The notes under the pieces were generated by a model. That model searched no databases and was not told the DNA's origin. It saw nothing but the letters and a program-made list of their open reading frames with translations. Below are positions 1 to 11,032 of a stretch of 64,000 nt of DNA, one piece after another; position 1 is the first letter of the stretch; each line of letters starts with the position of its first letter. Position numbers and translations under genes: made by a program. This DNA is from Beta vulgaris subsp. vulgaris. Lineage: Eukaryota > Streptophyta > Magnoliopsida > Caryophyllales > Amaranthaceae. The DNA is taken from assembly GCF_026745355.1 (NCBI RefSeq), contig NC_079205.1, positions 37,055,545 through 37,119,544 of the forward strand, written 5' to 3'.

Positions 1-1014
1 TAGTGATTAAAAATCATCAAAACCCCTTAAAATACCAACTTTCCGAATTTCCAGCATTTATAAAATTTTATAAACCTTCTGAAAATATTTTAAATGCATA
101 AAAAATCATATTCTACTCAAAATTCATATTCATACTTTAAATATATGGTTTCTAGTGATTTAAAACCCTAAAAACCATATCTTTCATGATTAAAACTGAA
201 AATAATAAATCTGAAATTATTACTTTTATACGTATGAAAACCGAAAATATATTCTTCATATAAAATAATAACTTAAATCATAAACATGTCAATAGTAATA
301 AAATAACAATAAAAATTAGGACTTTAATGGAATCTTAAAGGAGAAGAAAAGAAAATAACCAAAACAAAAGGAGGAAGGGCGCCGGCGGCAAGTGACAGCA
401 GCACAGGTGGCGGCGGCAGCAGCTTTCGTGGCTCAAGGAAAGACTTGTGACGTTTCTTGTTCAACAAGAAACGTTACTTAACGAAGAAGAAACGATCTTT
501 GGTGGGGAAAATATGAACGCATGCAACAAGAGGAGAGAGAAAGTGAAAGGCCGAGTGAGAGAGAAGCAAACCAGAATTTACGTGCAAGGGAGGAGAGAGA
601 AAATAGAGTGTAGGGTGAGATTTTGGGTTTTTAGGATATTTAAATAGGCTAATCCTTTTGGGTTTAGGAAAAGAGATAAGATTTACAAAAAAAAGATTTG
701 ATGACTAATAAGATGGTCAACTTAGGACTTTAATCATCAATAGGACTCTTTTCCTTTTTATCTTTTTAGGAGCTTCGATTCCATTAAACTTCTTTTTAAA
801 TAAATACTTTTAATACTTAAATCTTTTATTAAGACATGCTTAATTAAAACATTTTCAATTTTATTAAGCTATGAAAATATTTTTAGTTGACTTTTAAAAA
901 TAGTCAACCCTTTTTAAAAGTCAAATCATTTTCCAAACTCATTTGGATTTAAATATAATTACATAAATACTTTAATATATTTATGAAAATCCTTTAAAAA
1001 TGTGGGGGATTACA
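1..1014 (-). mobile_element. Partial LTR of gypsy element C (same family as element A)
   Basis: On the minus strand this begins TGTAATCCCCCACA at 1014, the same start as both LTRs of element A (5538 and 16983), and follows the same sequence as it runs toward position 1. It includes the perfect palindrome at 450-474 also present in A. The rest of the element lies left of the window. It interrupts the envelope-like ORF of copia element S at 1015. The other TSD is outside the window, so the insertion cannot be fully verified. It could be a solo LTR or the 5' LTR of a longer element. Confidence 0.85.
450..474. repeat. Perfect 25-bp palindrome in LTR C
   Basis: Two 12-bp arms, ACGTTTCTTGTT and AACAAGAAACGT, are separated by one base. 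The same palindrome occurs in both LTRs of element A (6061-6085 and 17497-17521). Confidence 0.9.
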
Positions 1015-2403
1015 GGCTGTGTGTTCCTTAGATTTGGGAACAGCAGGTTGTTCCTCTAGGATGGGAACAACAGTTGTTTCCTTTTCTTTGGGAACATAAC
1101 ATGAAGGCTTTGAGGTAGAGGGAGGGATAGGATTGATTTGTGGTGCAATGTGAGATAGAGAGGCAGATTTTGGTGGAGATGGAGGAAAAGGAGGAATAGT
1201 TTCCATAGGTACAGGAGTCTGTTCCCTAGAAGGAGGAAGGTTAGACTCATAAACTTCCTTAGCAATCATTCTAACGTCATCTTCATCAAAACTTTCATCT
1301 GTGTCAATCAAAGGAAAGTTTAGTACTTTCATGTTTGAACTCTTTGACTAGTCCGAGGGCTTTTTGTAACCGCTTTCACCACCTCTTCAACCACCTTCTT
1401 CCCTTTCGTCTTAGCTTCTTCTTTTTCTTTTTCATTTTTCTGTTCTTTTTCTTTTTTATTTTTCTGTTTCTTTCTTCCATTTTTTTTCTCAACTTCCATC
1501 TCTTTTTCTTCTTCTTCCACATCATCATATCACATCATCACATCATCATCAAGTTAGCTTCCTTGATTACTTCCCATTCACAACACAACATTCAAATTAT
1601 TCAAGGCACGCACATTCAACATATTTCCCGTGATACACCAATGGTTTGAGCCCGAAATTTTCACATTAACTTAAGCAAATTTCGGTTATTAAGCCCATAC
1701 CAACAACAAACCATTTTCAATACAATGACTCAATGTTGAATCATTAAGAGGGAAAGTTTATGTGTTTTGAGAGGCTAAACAATGATATAAATCAAGTCCA
1801 ACATGCTAACTTGAGCACGTTTAGAGAGACGAGGAATAAGCTTTCTTTAGATGTGAATAAAATTTTGTGGGGGAAAAGAAGATTGATCAAGAAATGTTTT
1901 CCCTTTTGACCACCATATTTAACAATCAATTGATCAAAAGAAATTGAAAAGGATAGGAACCTTTTGTTCTTAAAATAAACATCGTTCCTCTCACGGAACA
2001 CCAGCAATTTACCCAAAATTTTAGCATTAAAATCAATTTGGTTCCCTTTCACCAAGTGAACAATTCCTTCTTCATCAATGGAAAAGTTTTCACAAAATTC
2101 ATCCATTAATTTAGGAATACAAATTTCCATAACAATTCACAAAAAGATGTTCCCAACCTTGAAACTTGATCATAGTAAGCAATTGACGAAAATTTACTCT
2201 TTTCACCAAGAAACATCAATAAAAGTCCATGAACATACCTAGTTGCCGTGGTATTTTTTCGAGCAACTCTTGTTGTTCCTTCTCAGGAACATCCGATTCC
2301 CCTCACTTGTTGCATGTTGTTCTTCCTATCCATTTCCAGGTTTTCAATTGTCTTCCTTTTTCTTAGGATTCTTGTTGATGAATTTGGAGAGATATCCATG
2401 GGA
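1015..2403 (-). pseudogene. Envelope-like (SIRE-type) extra ORF of copia S, frameshifted
   Basis: This lies downstream of RNase H in S, where Sireviruses carry an additional ORF sometimes called envelope-like. Three pieces are readable on the minus strand: a start near 2403, a 112-residue open stretch 2130-1792, and a lysine/glutamate-rich stretch 1520-1329 leading into a proline-rich stretch 1332-1015. The middle piece has the pattern of the plant domain catalogued as putative plant transposon protein (a conserved G..I.F....LGK segment), which is often found in this location. No signal peptide or convincing transmembrane segment is visible in what remains. Frameshifts separate the pieces, and gypsy element C removes the 3' end at 1014. 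The domain match is by eye; the position in the element is the stronger evidence. Confidence 0.6.
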
Positions 2404-3084
2404 GTAGGTGATTCAATGTTAATGGAGGAAGGAGAGGGTTTTTCGGTTTGTGGGAGGGAGAGAGTGAGAAGTGTTTTTGGGATTCATGATTTTGTGGAGG
2501 TTTTTCGGTTTTATGAAAAGAAACAAAAGAGTTGTTTTTGGTTTTAAGGAAACTAGGAAATAAAATAAAAATTAAGAAACCGTGTATAGTACACGTTTTT
2601 AGAAAGAAAAAATCTTCATTAATTAAAAAATATCTTCAACTAACTTGAGAGATATAAGGAAAAAATCAGATTTTTAGGAAAAAAATCTGAACAGAATATT
2701 TTTGGATTTTTGAATTTTGAAAGAAAAAAAAATCTAAACTTAATACGCTGGGAACAGCGTTTGGGAACAATGAATGGAAACAAGAAATTTTGCTACTTTG
2801 GAACACCATTAATTTTTTAATCCTTTGTCATCACTTAAGGCATAGAATTGTCTTATGAACAATAAGGGGAATATTATTGGACATTGGTGAGCAGTTTTCA
2901 GACATTTTTACTTATATACATGAAATAATCATATAAGGATTGTGATGTATTTAAGCAAATAAGAACATCGAATATGCACATCCAAAATAATGCCAAAGAA
3001 TAACACAAAGGGGAAATATTGTAGCAATCATTTCAACTTGATTAAGCCAAGTTCAAGTCTCAATTTTCAAACCTATCTCTATTT
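2404..3084. other. Spacer between RNase H and envelope-like ORF of copia S
   Basis: AT-rich sequence with no convincing coding frame on either strand. It is internal to element S, since coding pieces of S lie on both sides on the minus strand. Confidence 0.5.
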
Positions 3085-3673
3085 AAGGGTTTGTCAAAAT
3101 GTCTGCAATTTGACGTTCAGTCTCACAGAATTCCATTTTAATAAGACCCTTTTCAACATTATCTTTCAGAAAGTGATGCCTAATATGGATGTGTTTGACT
3201 CTTGAATGATGCACGGATCTTTAGAAATACTAATAGCACTAGTATTATCACAATAGATGGGAACACATTCAAAGTAAATTCCATAGTCACGTAGTTGTTG
3301 TTTTATCCATAGCATTTGGGAACAACATGCTGCTGTCAACATATTCAGCCTCAGCTGTAGATAAAGCAACTGTGTTTTGCTTCTTGGTGCTCCAAGAAAC
3401 TAAACTATGACTAAGGAACTGAACCATACCTGATGTACTCTTCCTATTGACCAGATCTCCTGCATAGTCAGCATCCGCAAATCCTTTTAATTCAAAGGTA
3501 TCACTTCTCGAATAGAATAGGCTTAAATCATCTGTTCCCTTGAGGTATCTTAGGATTCTCTTCACAGCTGTGAGATGAGATTCCTTTGGATTGGCTTGAA
3601 ACCTTGCACATAACCCTACACTGAAAGCAATATCAGGACGACTTGCAGTTAGATATAGTAATGAGCCAATCAT
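3085..3673 (-). pseudogene. RNase H and end of RT of copia S
   Basis: An open stretch 3673-3287 carries the classic copia order: SLLYLTASRPDIAF, then RYLKGT, then GFADADYAGD, then KSTSG, then ALSTAEAEY. The reading then shifts to 3369-3166 with KQQLRDYG and IYCDNTSAI. Acidic residues of the RNase H centre are visible in ADADYAGD and STAEAEY. This part of the pol polyprotein removes RNA from the RNA-DNA hybrid during reverse transcription. A frameshift near 3290 breaks it. It continues directly from the RT domain upstream (higher coordinates) and is followed by the spacer before the envelope-like ORF. Confidence 0.88.
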
Positions 3674-4959
3674 ACCTCGATACTTGGTTTGTCCACACTT
3701 GTTCCTATAGAATCTTCATCCAATCTGGTTGAATTCCCATAGGTGTATGATTACTTTGGATGCTCCAAACCATACTTTTTCAATAGTTCCTTTATGTACT
3801 TTTGTTGATGGATGTAGATTCCTTCTTCTGTTTGCTTGATTTGCAACCCCAAGAAGAAGTTAGCTCCCCATCATACTCATTTCAATTCTTTACTCATGAG
3901 ATTAGCAAAGTCCTTGCACAAAGATTCATTAGTGGCACCAAATATAATATCATCAACATATATTTGAACAACTAATAAATGTTTTCCTTTTGATTTTAAA
4001 AACAAGGTTCGATCCAATTTTCCTCTTTTAAACTCATTTTCAAGAAGGAACTTAGAAAGTCTTTCATACCATGCTCTTGGAGCTTGCTTTAACCCATAAA
4101 GAGCTTTGTCAAGCTTAAAGACATGATTAGGAAATCTTTATTTTCAAAACCTGGAGGTTGTTCTACAATACCTCCTCATTAAGATAACCATTTAGAAAAG
4201 CACATTTTACATCCATTTGATACAATTTAAAACCCATGAAAGCAGCAAAGCTATGAAAATTCTAATTGCTTCCAATCTTGCAACGGGCAAAAGTTTCTTC
4301 ATAATCTATACCTTCCGTTGATTGTATCCTTTACAACTAACCTGGCCTTGTTTCTTATATGGCCGAACTCATCCAATTTGTTTCTAAACACCCACTTTAA
4401 ACCAATAACCTTGTTGTGTTTAGGTTTAGGTTCAAGGTGCCAAACTTTGTTTCTTTCAAATTGATGAAGTTCATCTGCATAGCTACGATCCAATCAGCAT
4501 CAGTGAGAGCTTCTTCATGGTTCCTGGATTCCAACATAGAAAGAAAAGCATGAAAAGCACAAAAATTTTCAATTGAGATCTCGTTTGAGTTCCCTTGTTT
4601 ATGTCACTGATTATGAGTTCCACAGGATGGGAATATGAGTTTTCCAAGGCTTTGGTTGGAAATCCTGGATGGAAACTTGATTTCCTTGATTATCTTCACT
4701 TCCCTGTTCTTGGGAACCAGGTTCAACAATAGTGGATTCATTCACTTGTGTATCATCACCTAGTTCTTCTTCTCCTTCATTGGGAACAGGAACAGGATGT
4801 TGTTCCCTTGGCTTTGTTCCCATGACTTCGTCTTCCAAAGTCTCATCAATAAGACTTTGATCTTTTGCCATCCTATTTCGAAGTCATCATCAACCTGTGT
4901 GCTTGCATCAAATTTATCTGTTTCATAAAAATAACATGCACACTTTCTTCTACACACAT
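3674..4959 (-). pseudogene. Reverse transcriptase domain and acidic linker of copia S
   Basis: On the minus strand an acidic linker (4871-4611, many E, D and Q) is followed by the start of RT at 4493-4299 (DELHQFERNKVWHLEPKP, GLKWVFRNK, ARLV.K), the usual opening of copia RT. The catalytic YVDD box is at about 3948-3962 and is followed by the RNase H piece. Several stops and frameshifts lie between, so no polyprotein can be made. The normal role is cDNA synthesis in the virus-like particle. Confidence 0.85.
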
Positions 4960-5532
4960 AGACCTTTTATTATAAACTCTATAAGCTTTGCTACTAGAAG
5001 AATATCCTAAGAATACAGCTTCACACTTTAGCATCAAATTTTCCGATTTTGTTTTCCATTATTAGGAACAAAACATTTACATCCAAATGTTCTAATATAT
5101 GTAATATTGGGTTTTTACCAAATACAGCTCATAAGGAGTTTTATTTAATAAAGGTCTCACCATGGCGCGATTTATAATATGACAAGCAGTATTCACAGCT
5201 TCTGCCCAAAATTAGGAAGACCACTAGCTATCAACATAGTCCTAGCCATTTTCTATGTTCTATTCTTCCTTTCAACAACACCATTTTGTTGAGGTGTTCT
5301 AGGGGCGAGAAATTGTGATCTAACCATTGTCTCTACTAAAGTCATCAAATTAAAGTTCTCAAATTCTTTGCCATGGTCGGATCTAAGGTGTAGCAGTTTT
5401 GACCACTCAAATTTTGAACTTTCTTTGCAAAGACAAGGAACTCATCACAAGTCTCGTCCTTGCTAGAAAGAAAAATAACCCATGTAAATCTAAGAAGTCA
5501 TCTACAATAACCAACACATATTTCTTGCCACT
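4960..5532 (-). pseudogene. Integrase, downstream half, of copia S
   Basis: This continues, on the minus strand, the integrase whose first half is at 21078-21612. The residues just inside the break read RSGKKYVLVIVDD, the standard first-aspartate region of a copia integrase core, and they follow directly on IQS from the other side of element A. The remainder (5500-4960) holds the core and C-terminal region but is riddled with stops, so the later catalytic residues cannot be traced in one frame. The gypsy A insertion split it between the GAG-pre-integrase/zinc-binding part and the DDE core. Confidence 0.8.
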
Positions 5533-5537
5533 CCTAC
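5533..5537. repeat. Left TSD of gypsy A (CCTAC)
   Basis: CCTAC directly precedes the LTR start TGTAATCCCC. The partner is CCCAC at 21073-21077, with one mismatch. Removing A and one TSD rejoins the copia integrase frame across the site. Confidence 0.88.
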
Positions 5538-5897
5538 TGTAATCCCCCACAATTTTAAAGAATTTTCATAAATATATTGAAGTATTTATGTAGTTATATT
5601 TAAATTCAAATGAGTTTGGAAAATGATTTGACTTTTGAAAGGCTTGACTATTTTAAAGTCAACTAACATTATTTTTCATAGCTTAATAAAATTTGAAATA
5701 TTTTAATTAAGCATGTTTTGATAAGAGTTTTAAATACTAGTAGTATATTGAAAATGTAGTTAATGGAATCGAAAGCCCAAAAAGTGATAAAAAGGGAAAG
5801 AGTCATTTGATGACTAAAGTTTTAAATAGCCCATCTTATTAGTCATCAAGTTTCATTAATTAAAATCTCTTTTCCTAAGCCCACAAGTACAAACCTT

Positions 5898-5907
5898 TAT
5901 ATAAATA
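5898..5907 (+). promoter_or_regulatory. TATA-like box of gypsy A 5' LTR
   Basis: TATATAAATA, about 360 bp into the LTR. The same box is at 17337-17346 in the 3' LTR. It probably marks the U3/R boundary promoter; transcription was not tested. Confidence 0.6.
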
Positions 5908-6060
5908 TCCTAAAAACCCAATTATTTTACCCTACACACTTATTTTTCTCCACTTCACCGTAATTTCTCTCTCCTCACTCGGCATTCTCTCTCTCCTCCT
6001 TGTTGTCGTTTTCTTATCTTCATCTTTCCTCTCAAAAGTTTGTTTCTTCTTCTTCAAGTA

Positions 6061-6085
6061 ACGTTTCTTGTTCAACAAGAAACGT
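6061..6085. repeat. Perfect 25-bp palindrome in gypsy A 5' LTR
   Basis: 12-bp arms with a one-base centre, about 155 bp downstream of the TATA-like box and so probably inside the transcribed leader. Repeated at 17497-17521 and 450-474, and degenerate in element B near 46218 and 57407. Confidence 0.9.
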
Positions 6086-8063
6086 CATAAATCTTTTCTT
6101 TGAGCTAAGAACCGACCGACCGTCGGTCCCCTGTCGTGGCTACTGCTATCCGACGCCTTTTTCCACATTATTGTTGGTTGTTTTTCTTTCTTCCTCTCTA
6201 AGATTCCATTAAAATACTAGTTTTTATGTTATTATATTAATATTTATCATGTTTATGAATTAAAGTACTGTTTTATTTATATAAATTTTTGTTATTATGA
6301 TTATTATTATAATAAATTCACATTTAATATGTTAAGTTTATTTAGTTTTTATCATGAAAATTTATAGTTTTTAGGGTTTTTAATAACTAGAAACTATATA
6401 TATAAAGTATAAATCATGAGATTTGGTTAGTACATAATTTTATATGTATTGAATATATTTTCAGAAGATTTATTTTATAAGTGCTGTAATTTCAGAAAAT
6501 AAGTATTTTAAGAGTTTTAAAGGATTTTTAATCACTAGAATAGTTGTACTATACTAGGGATTTAAAAAATACGAAAGTTTGGTACGTAAAAACGATTTTA
6601 AAACACGTTTAAGGGGGTTTTGATCGTTTTGAAGTTGCTGTAATTTTTCAGTTCGAGATATTTATTTCATTACTTTCTTTTCTAGGCGGAGATTTCGTAG
6701 TAGGAGACATTTAGCGAGTAAAAGTGGCCTACCGATTGGTTTATACAAGGTACGTACATCGTCTACGTGCTATGTGATTTAGAAGCATGCTCTAAGAGTA
6801 TTTTATTTATTAGTATCATGTATATGACTCTATTTGTTCATATATATGATTACTGGAATTGTTTTTACATGTTATTTGCCTGTGTGCTACATGTAAACTA
6901 GAAGTGATTATGATTGTAAATGGTTGTATGGAAGATTGATGCAAGCAGGATAAGTCAAGTTATTTATTAATTCGTGAGTGAATTAATATAAGTAGAGTGA
7001 ATCATGTCTTACATGTATTCTTTGAGTATTATTTACTATCTTATAAGGACCGTGGACCTTATCTGGTAAGTTACAAGTTCTACCTATATAAAGGTAAAGT
7101 TTATTGTTGGCTAGGTTCAACAAGCAAGTTAGTAAAGTATGAAAAGGAGTTAAAGGAGTCTTGATTGATGAGTTGTGATCACTTGTTAATCCAAAGATAA
7201 AAAGAGTTTCTGTTATGACTGTTTGAGTATTAATTATGTGTTGCTTGTTTGTTGTGTCAACACAAGTAATAAAATACATTCAAGTTAAAGTGAAACGAGA
7301 ATAGGTTATAGACTTTAGACTGGTGCACGTCTAGAGTTGGACACTAAGGGTTGGAATGCATGGTGAGCGTACCATGGGTTCTTCTAGGAATGGATTGATC
7401 ACCATCCCTCTTTCAGTTCAAAGGTTCCTCGATATCGCAGGTCATTTTTGGAATATGTGGTAGCTCCCATATTTCCTATTTTTAGATAAGTCAACTCGTC
7501 CAATAACTATTCCATTTAAAGAAAGAAATAAAGTTTAGAGTCTAGTTCAGTAAAAGTTGCCTGCAGATTATTATATGTTTATATTATTATTTATCCCTGC
7601 AAGTTACTTTTGTAGTATCATGTTTAGGATTATTTATGCCTGATATGTAGTACTCAGCTTTGCTGATTACGTGCTTGTTGTGTGTGTGATCATGGCTTTG
7701 CCTATTGATCCTGTGGTGATCCTTAGGAAGAGTAGAGTCGAGAAAGCATTGACATTACAGGTTCGCAGATGCATCTCATTGGGAATCTGGAATGGAGAGA
7801 CTCATTGTATTACTAGTATTATTTAAGTTGCTTTCGTATGAACATTTAATTTTCAGACATTAGTTTTAAGTTGGTGTGTTTTAGTTTCAGATATTGTTAT
7901 TGATTTCATAAGCTTTAATAAAGTTGTTTTTGGTAAGTTGTTTACTGCTGCAAAATTCTGAGTAAGCCGAAACGTTATCACACGGGGCGATAATGCCTGG
8001 GTAATTCTCTAAGATTTATTATAAAAGTATTTTCTAGAAAGAGAGAATTATCGGGGTGTTACA

Positions 8064-8456
8064 AAGTGGTATCTGGGAGCTTTAGGTTAGTTTAAGACTT
8101 ATAGGCGCCTAACTAACTAGCTTACTAAGTGGTTTTAGCTTACTAAGTTACCTAGCTTATTAGTTATTTGAAGGAAACCTTAGTATCGCTCCTACGTTTT
8201 CATTTCGAAAGTTGGTCATAAACCGAATTTTTTTTTCCGGGAAATTCAGATGGTGCGTTTTTTTATTTATTGTTCGAAATTTTTTTATTCGAAATCTTGT
8301 TTTTATTCGAATTTTTTTTTTTTTTTTTTGCGAAAATTATACGAGTTCGAAATTTTTTTCAAAACAACTTGATTAGTCCGAAATTTTTTCTGTAGGACGA
8401 ATTTTTTTTTTTTCGGGTGCATAAGTCCGAAATTTTATCTACTCGAATTTTTTTTT
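8064..8456 (+). other. Leader of gypsy A with primer-binding site
   Basis: Immediately after the LTR comes the PBS-like TGGTATCTGGGAGC (8067-8080), similar to the initiator-Met type TGGTATCAGAGC. The same PBS is seen in element B at 55050-55064 on the minus strand. The remainder is rich in TTCGAAATTTTTT-like repeats, which also occur in B's leader near 54725-54955. No ORF is supported. Confidence 0.8.
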
Positions 8457-9758
8457 GGAAAAATTGACAAAAATAAGCCAACCTTTGGCCGATCTGCCAC
8501 AATTAAGTCAACCTTTTGAAAATCCAGATTTAAGCCAACTTTGTAATCATTTAAACCAAATTAGGTCATTGACTTTAGTTTACCTGCTAAACGGGTTCCA
8601 ACAAGTTAATTATGATTAGTGTTAATTAACGATTAGTTTTAATTATTTACTTTGTATATTTAATTTTAACATATGGTAAATTCTTTTTTAATTGATAATG
8701 ATTAATTTAATTTTTCTAATTACACAAACCAATTTCTCTCTCTTGCCTCACCATCAATCCCTCTCTCTTCCTATTGCCCGCCACCAACGAACCCACCCAA
8801 CCACCACTGCCACCAGCAAACCCACCCAGCCACCTCTCCCACCAACGACCTCCACAACCATCCCTACCAACGAACCCACCACAACAAAGTCCTAATAACA
8901 CAACCACCACTGTGACCACCGCCACCACACCATGACCACCACCTCTCTCCTCCCTCTTTTAATGCCCCCACCCCATCCAACCACATACATACTCATCTCC
9001 ATAAATCGCCACTCGAAATCCCCACCATCCCATAACCCGTTGCGGACCAAACCCACCACAACGAAACTCCCTAATCGAACCACCCAGACCCACCCAAACC
9101 CTCGAACCCAGCAACCATCGAAACAACCCCACTTGCCCTCACCTAAAACAAACCCAGCCAGCCACCATCCAAAACCTTAACCCCCAAAAAAACCTACCCA
9201 ACCACCACGAAAAACCCCCATAACCAAGCTACACCAGCCACCATCACAAATCCCCACAACTCATCTACTACTAATCGAACAATACCCTATCAAAGGATCT
9301 CGTCCAAAAAAAAAAAAGAGAAGAAAACAAAGAGAAGAGAAAGCAGATGCGATGGTGGCGTTGGCACGGCGCGACAACAATTATGCGAGTAGTGGTTGTG
9401 GTGGTAGTAGGCGAGTAGTGGTTGCGGTGGTAGTAGGCGAGTAGTGGTTGTGGTGGTGGTAGGCGATTAGTGGTTGCGGTGGTGTAGTGATTAGTGGTGG
9501 TGGTGGTGCTTAAGAGAGTGAGAAGGTGGAGAGAGAAAGAGAGGAGATTAGAATAAAGAGGGGGGAGAGAAATCAGAATTAAGGGAAAAAAAACAAAAAC
9601 AAAAAAAACAAAATAGATTACCTGTGAATCCGGTTTTAAGTCATCTGACTTAAAATTGGCAAAACTGATAATAAGGTTGTATTATATCCGGATTTTCAAT
9701 AGGTTGGCTTAAATGTGGAAGACGTGCCAAAGGCTGGCTTATTTTTGTCAATTTTTCC
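8457..9758. mobile_element. Non-autonomous Mutator-like element in leader of gypsy A
   Basis: The ends form a terminal inverted repeat of roughly 55 bp: GGAAAAATTGACAAAAATAA at the left and its complement at the right, with continuing similarity inward (AAGCCA.CCTTTGGC). Long inverted repeats suggest a Mutator-like element (MULE). A run of nine T flanks both sides, compatible with a 9-bp TSD but low complexity and so weak. The insert is absent from the equivalent leader of element B. Internally there is a C/A-rich stretch (8750-9290) and a minisatellite (9385-9503), with no transposase. Confidence 0.75.
9385..9503. repeat. Minisatellite of about 31-bp units
   Basis: About four imperfect units built on GGCGAGTAGTGGTTG followed by GGTGGTAGT, inside the Mutator-like element. 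Confidence 0.8.
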
Positions 9759-10152
9759 TTTTTTTTTTATTATTCGAATTTTTTTTTAGACACTTAAGTA
9801 ATGTTATTCATAAAAGTGTCTGCATTATTTTTCATGCCTTTAAGGTTTATAGTATTGCATTGCGAGAATGGGTAGTATAAGAAGGGCATATAGGATAGAA
9901 ATATTATATGCCTGCATTAGAAAGTTAGTTCAGCATCATTATTATTTTCTTCCCTGCAAATAAGTGCATTATTTTACTTCCCTGCTAATGATGCATGAAT
10001 ATTTATTTTTTCCTCCCTGCTAACTGTTTATAATTCTTGCATGCAAAGTGTATATTTACATGCCTTTGTTTTTGTTTACCCCTTGTTATTTGTGGGAACA
10101 CGTTAGAGAGAGTGCTAAACCTTCTGGTTTATTGTGTTGTAGCTCTACGAAT
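9759..10152. other. Leader of gypsy A before the extra ORF
   Basis: AT-rich non-coding sequence. Its counterpart in element B (about 54420-54720, minus strand) has similar words such as the CTTCCCTGC repeats. Nothing else is supported. Confidence 0.5.
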
Positions 10153-10536
10153 ATGGCTGCTAATCTAGGCAATTATTTTAACCCCATTGTTCTGACTGAC
10201 GATGAAGCCGGCGACTTTCATGCACCCATTGACCATAGAGAGTATGAAGACCTGCATTGGACAATGCGTTGTATTTTGAGGAAGGAATTTGCTAGGGATA
10301 ATGAAGTCATCATAGAAATGGACCGTGCTAGAGGTACCACTAGGGAGGATATCTATGATGCATGTTTCAGGTATGCATCTGAACCTGAAGAGGACGAAGA
10401 CACCATACCTATTAGAAGATCTAAGATCCAGAGAAAGTTCATCGATTATTATGAGGACGAAGAAGAGGATGAAGCTAGTGATGAAACCTTCATACTTGAG
10501 CAGTTAAGGAAGATAAGGATAAAGATGGCAATGTAG
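10153..10536 (+). CDS. Extra ORF upstream of gag in gypsy A (acidic, unknown function)
   Basis: 127 residues from the ATG at 10153, chosen because the counterpart in element B (54412-54059, minus strand) aligns from this methionine: MAANLGNYFNPIVL here against MSARLGSYYNPIVL there. Both copies share, in order, an N-terminal NPIVL.DDE motif, a D.REY.(D/N)L.WTM segment, an E.D.ARG.TRED segment, an acidic stretch, and a basic RSK.QRK motif followed by acidic residues. I do not recognise a family. It is uninterrupted while most of gag-pol around it is broken. The frame is also open upstream to 10048. It sits between the PBS and gag and ends about 500 bp before the gag start. Confidence 0.7.
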   Translation: MAANLGNYFNPIVLTDDEAGDFHAPIDHREYEDLHWTMRCILRKEFARDNEVIIEMDRARGTTREDIYDACFRYASEPEEDEDTIPIRRSKIQRKFIDYYEDEEEDEASDETFILEQLRKIRIKMAM

Positions 10537-11032
10537 TGCCATAAGTTATATATATACTTATATACTTTTTTTTTAATATATATAGATATACATAAGATAT
10601 TAGTTATAAGAATAATGTTGGATGTGTGCCAACAAGGACAAAGGTGTTTTATAGAGTTATCATTTTAGGAAAAATATAGATACTAGTGCGTTATTTTTAT
10701 TTCACATTTTTCCCTTCTATGGAAGAATAAAGATATTGTTCATTTTTTGGAGGAGTAAGAATTTATTTTGGGCATGTGATGGGAAATATTTTTATCTATT
10801 TTATTTTCATTATGTGATTATATTTTCTTGCTCAATTCCATTTCATGTTGATATGAATTTATTTACGTGAACAATTATATGAATATTAGAGAACATTTCA
10901 TGATTGGAACAAGTGGAATTGTATGTTGATGCGATCTTTAATGATCAAATCAAGTGTTGCCTTACTTAGATAACTATATAGGTATACTGGAAACCTGAGT
11001 AGAGTTATATTACTTTCAGGTCCCGGAGTAGA
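10537..11032. other. Non-coding spacer between extra ORF and gag of gypsy A
   Basis: AT-rich, with no ORF. Its last 60 bp match the minus-strand sequence around 53091-53110 and 53578-53640 in element B, and show that B carries an insertion there (53114-53577). Confidence 0.6.

Larger units (their letters stand above)
5538..8063 (+). repeat. 5' LTR of gypsy A
   Basis: 2526 bp, from TGTAATCCCCCACA to GGGGTGTTACA. The 3' LTR, after removing its insertion, is 2512 bp and closely similar throughout. It carries a TATA-like box at 5898-5907 and the 25-bp palindrome at 6061-6085. The stretch at 7423-7427 (GGTTC) is the uninterrupted version of the site where a solo copia LTR sits in the 3' LTR. Confidence 0.95.

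Noticed and set aside
6983..7279. 98-residue antisense ORF repeated at 18416-18712
   Set aside because: Both copies lie in the two LTRs of element A, so their similarity follows from LTR duplication. No domain, no start context, and no equivalent in B.
8716..9180. Several overlapping Gly/Val- or Pro/Thr-rich open frames
   Set aside because: They are all frames of one C/A-rich low-complexity tract inside the Mutator-like element.
9750..9770. 9-bp TSD proof for the Mutator-like element
   Set aside because: The flanks are runs of T on both sides, so the duplication cannot be separated from low complexity. The call rests on the inverted ends and the absence from element B.
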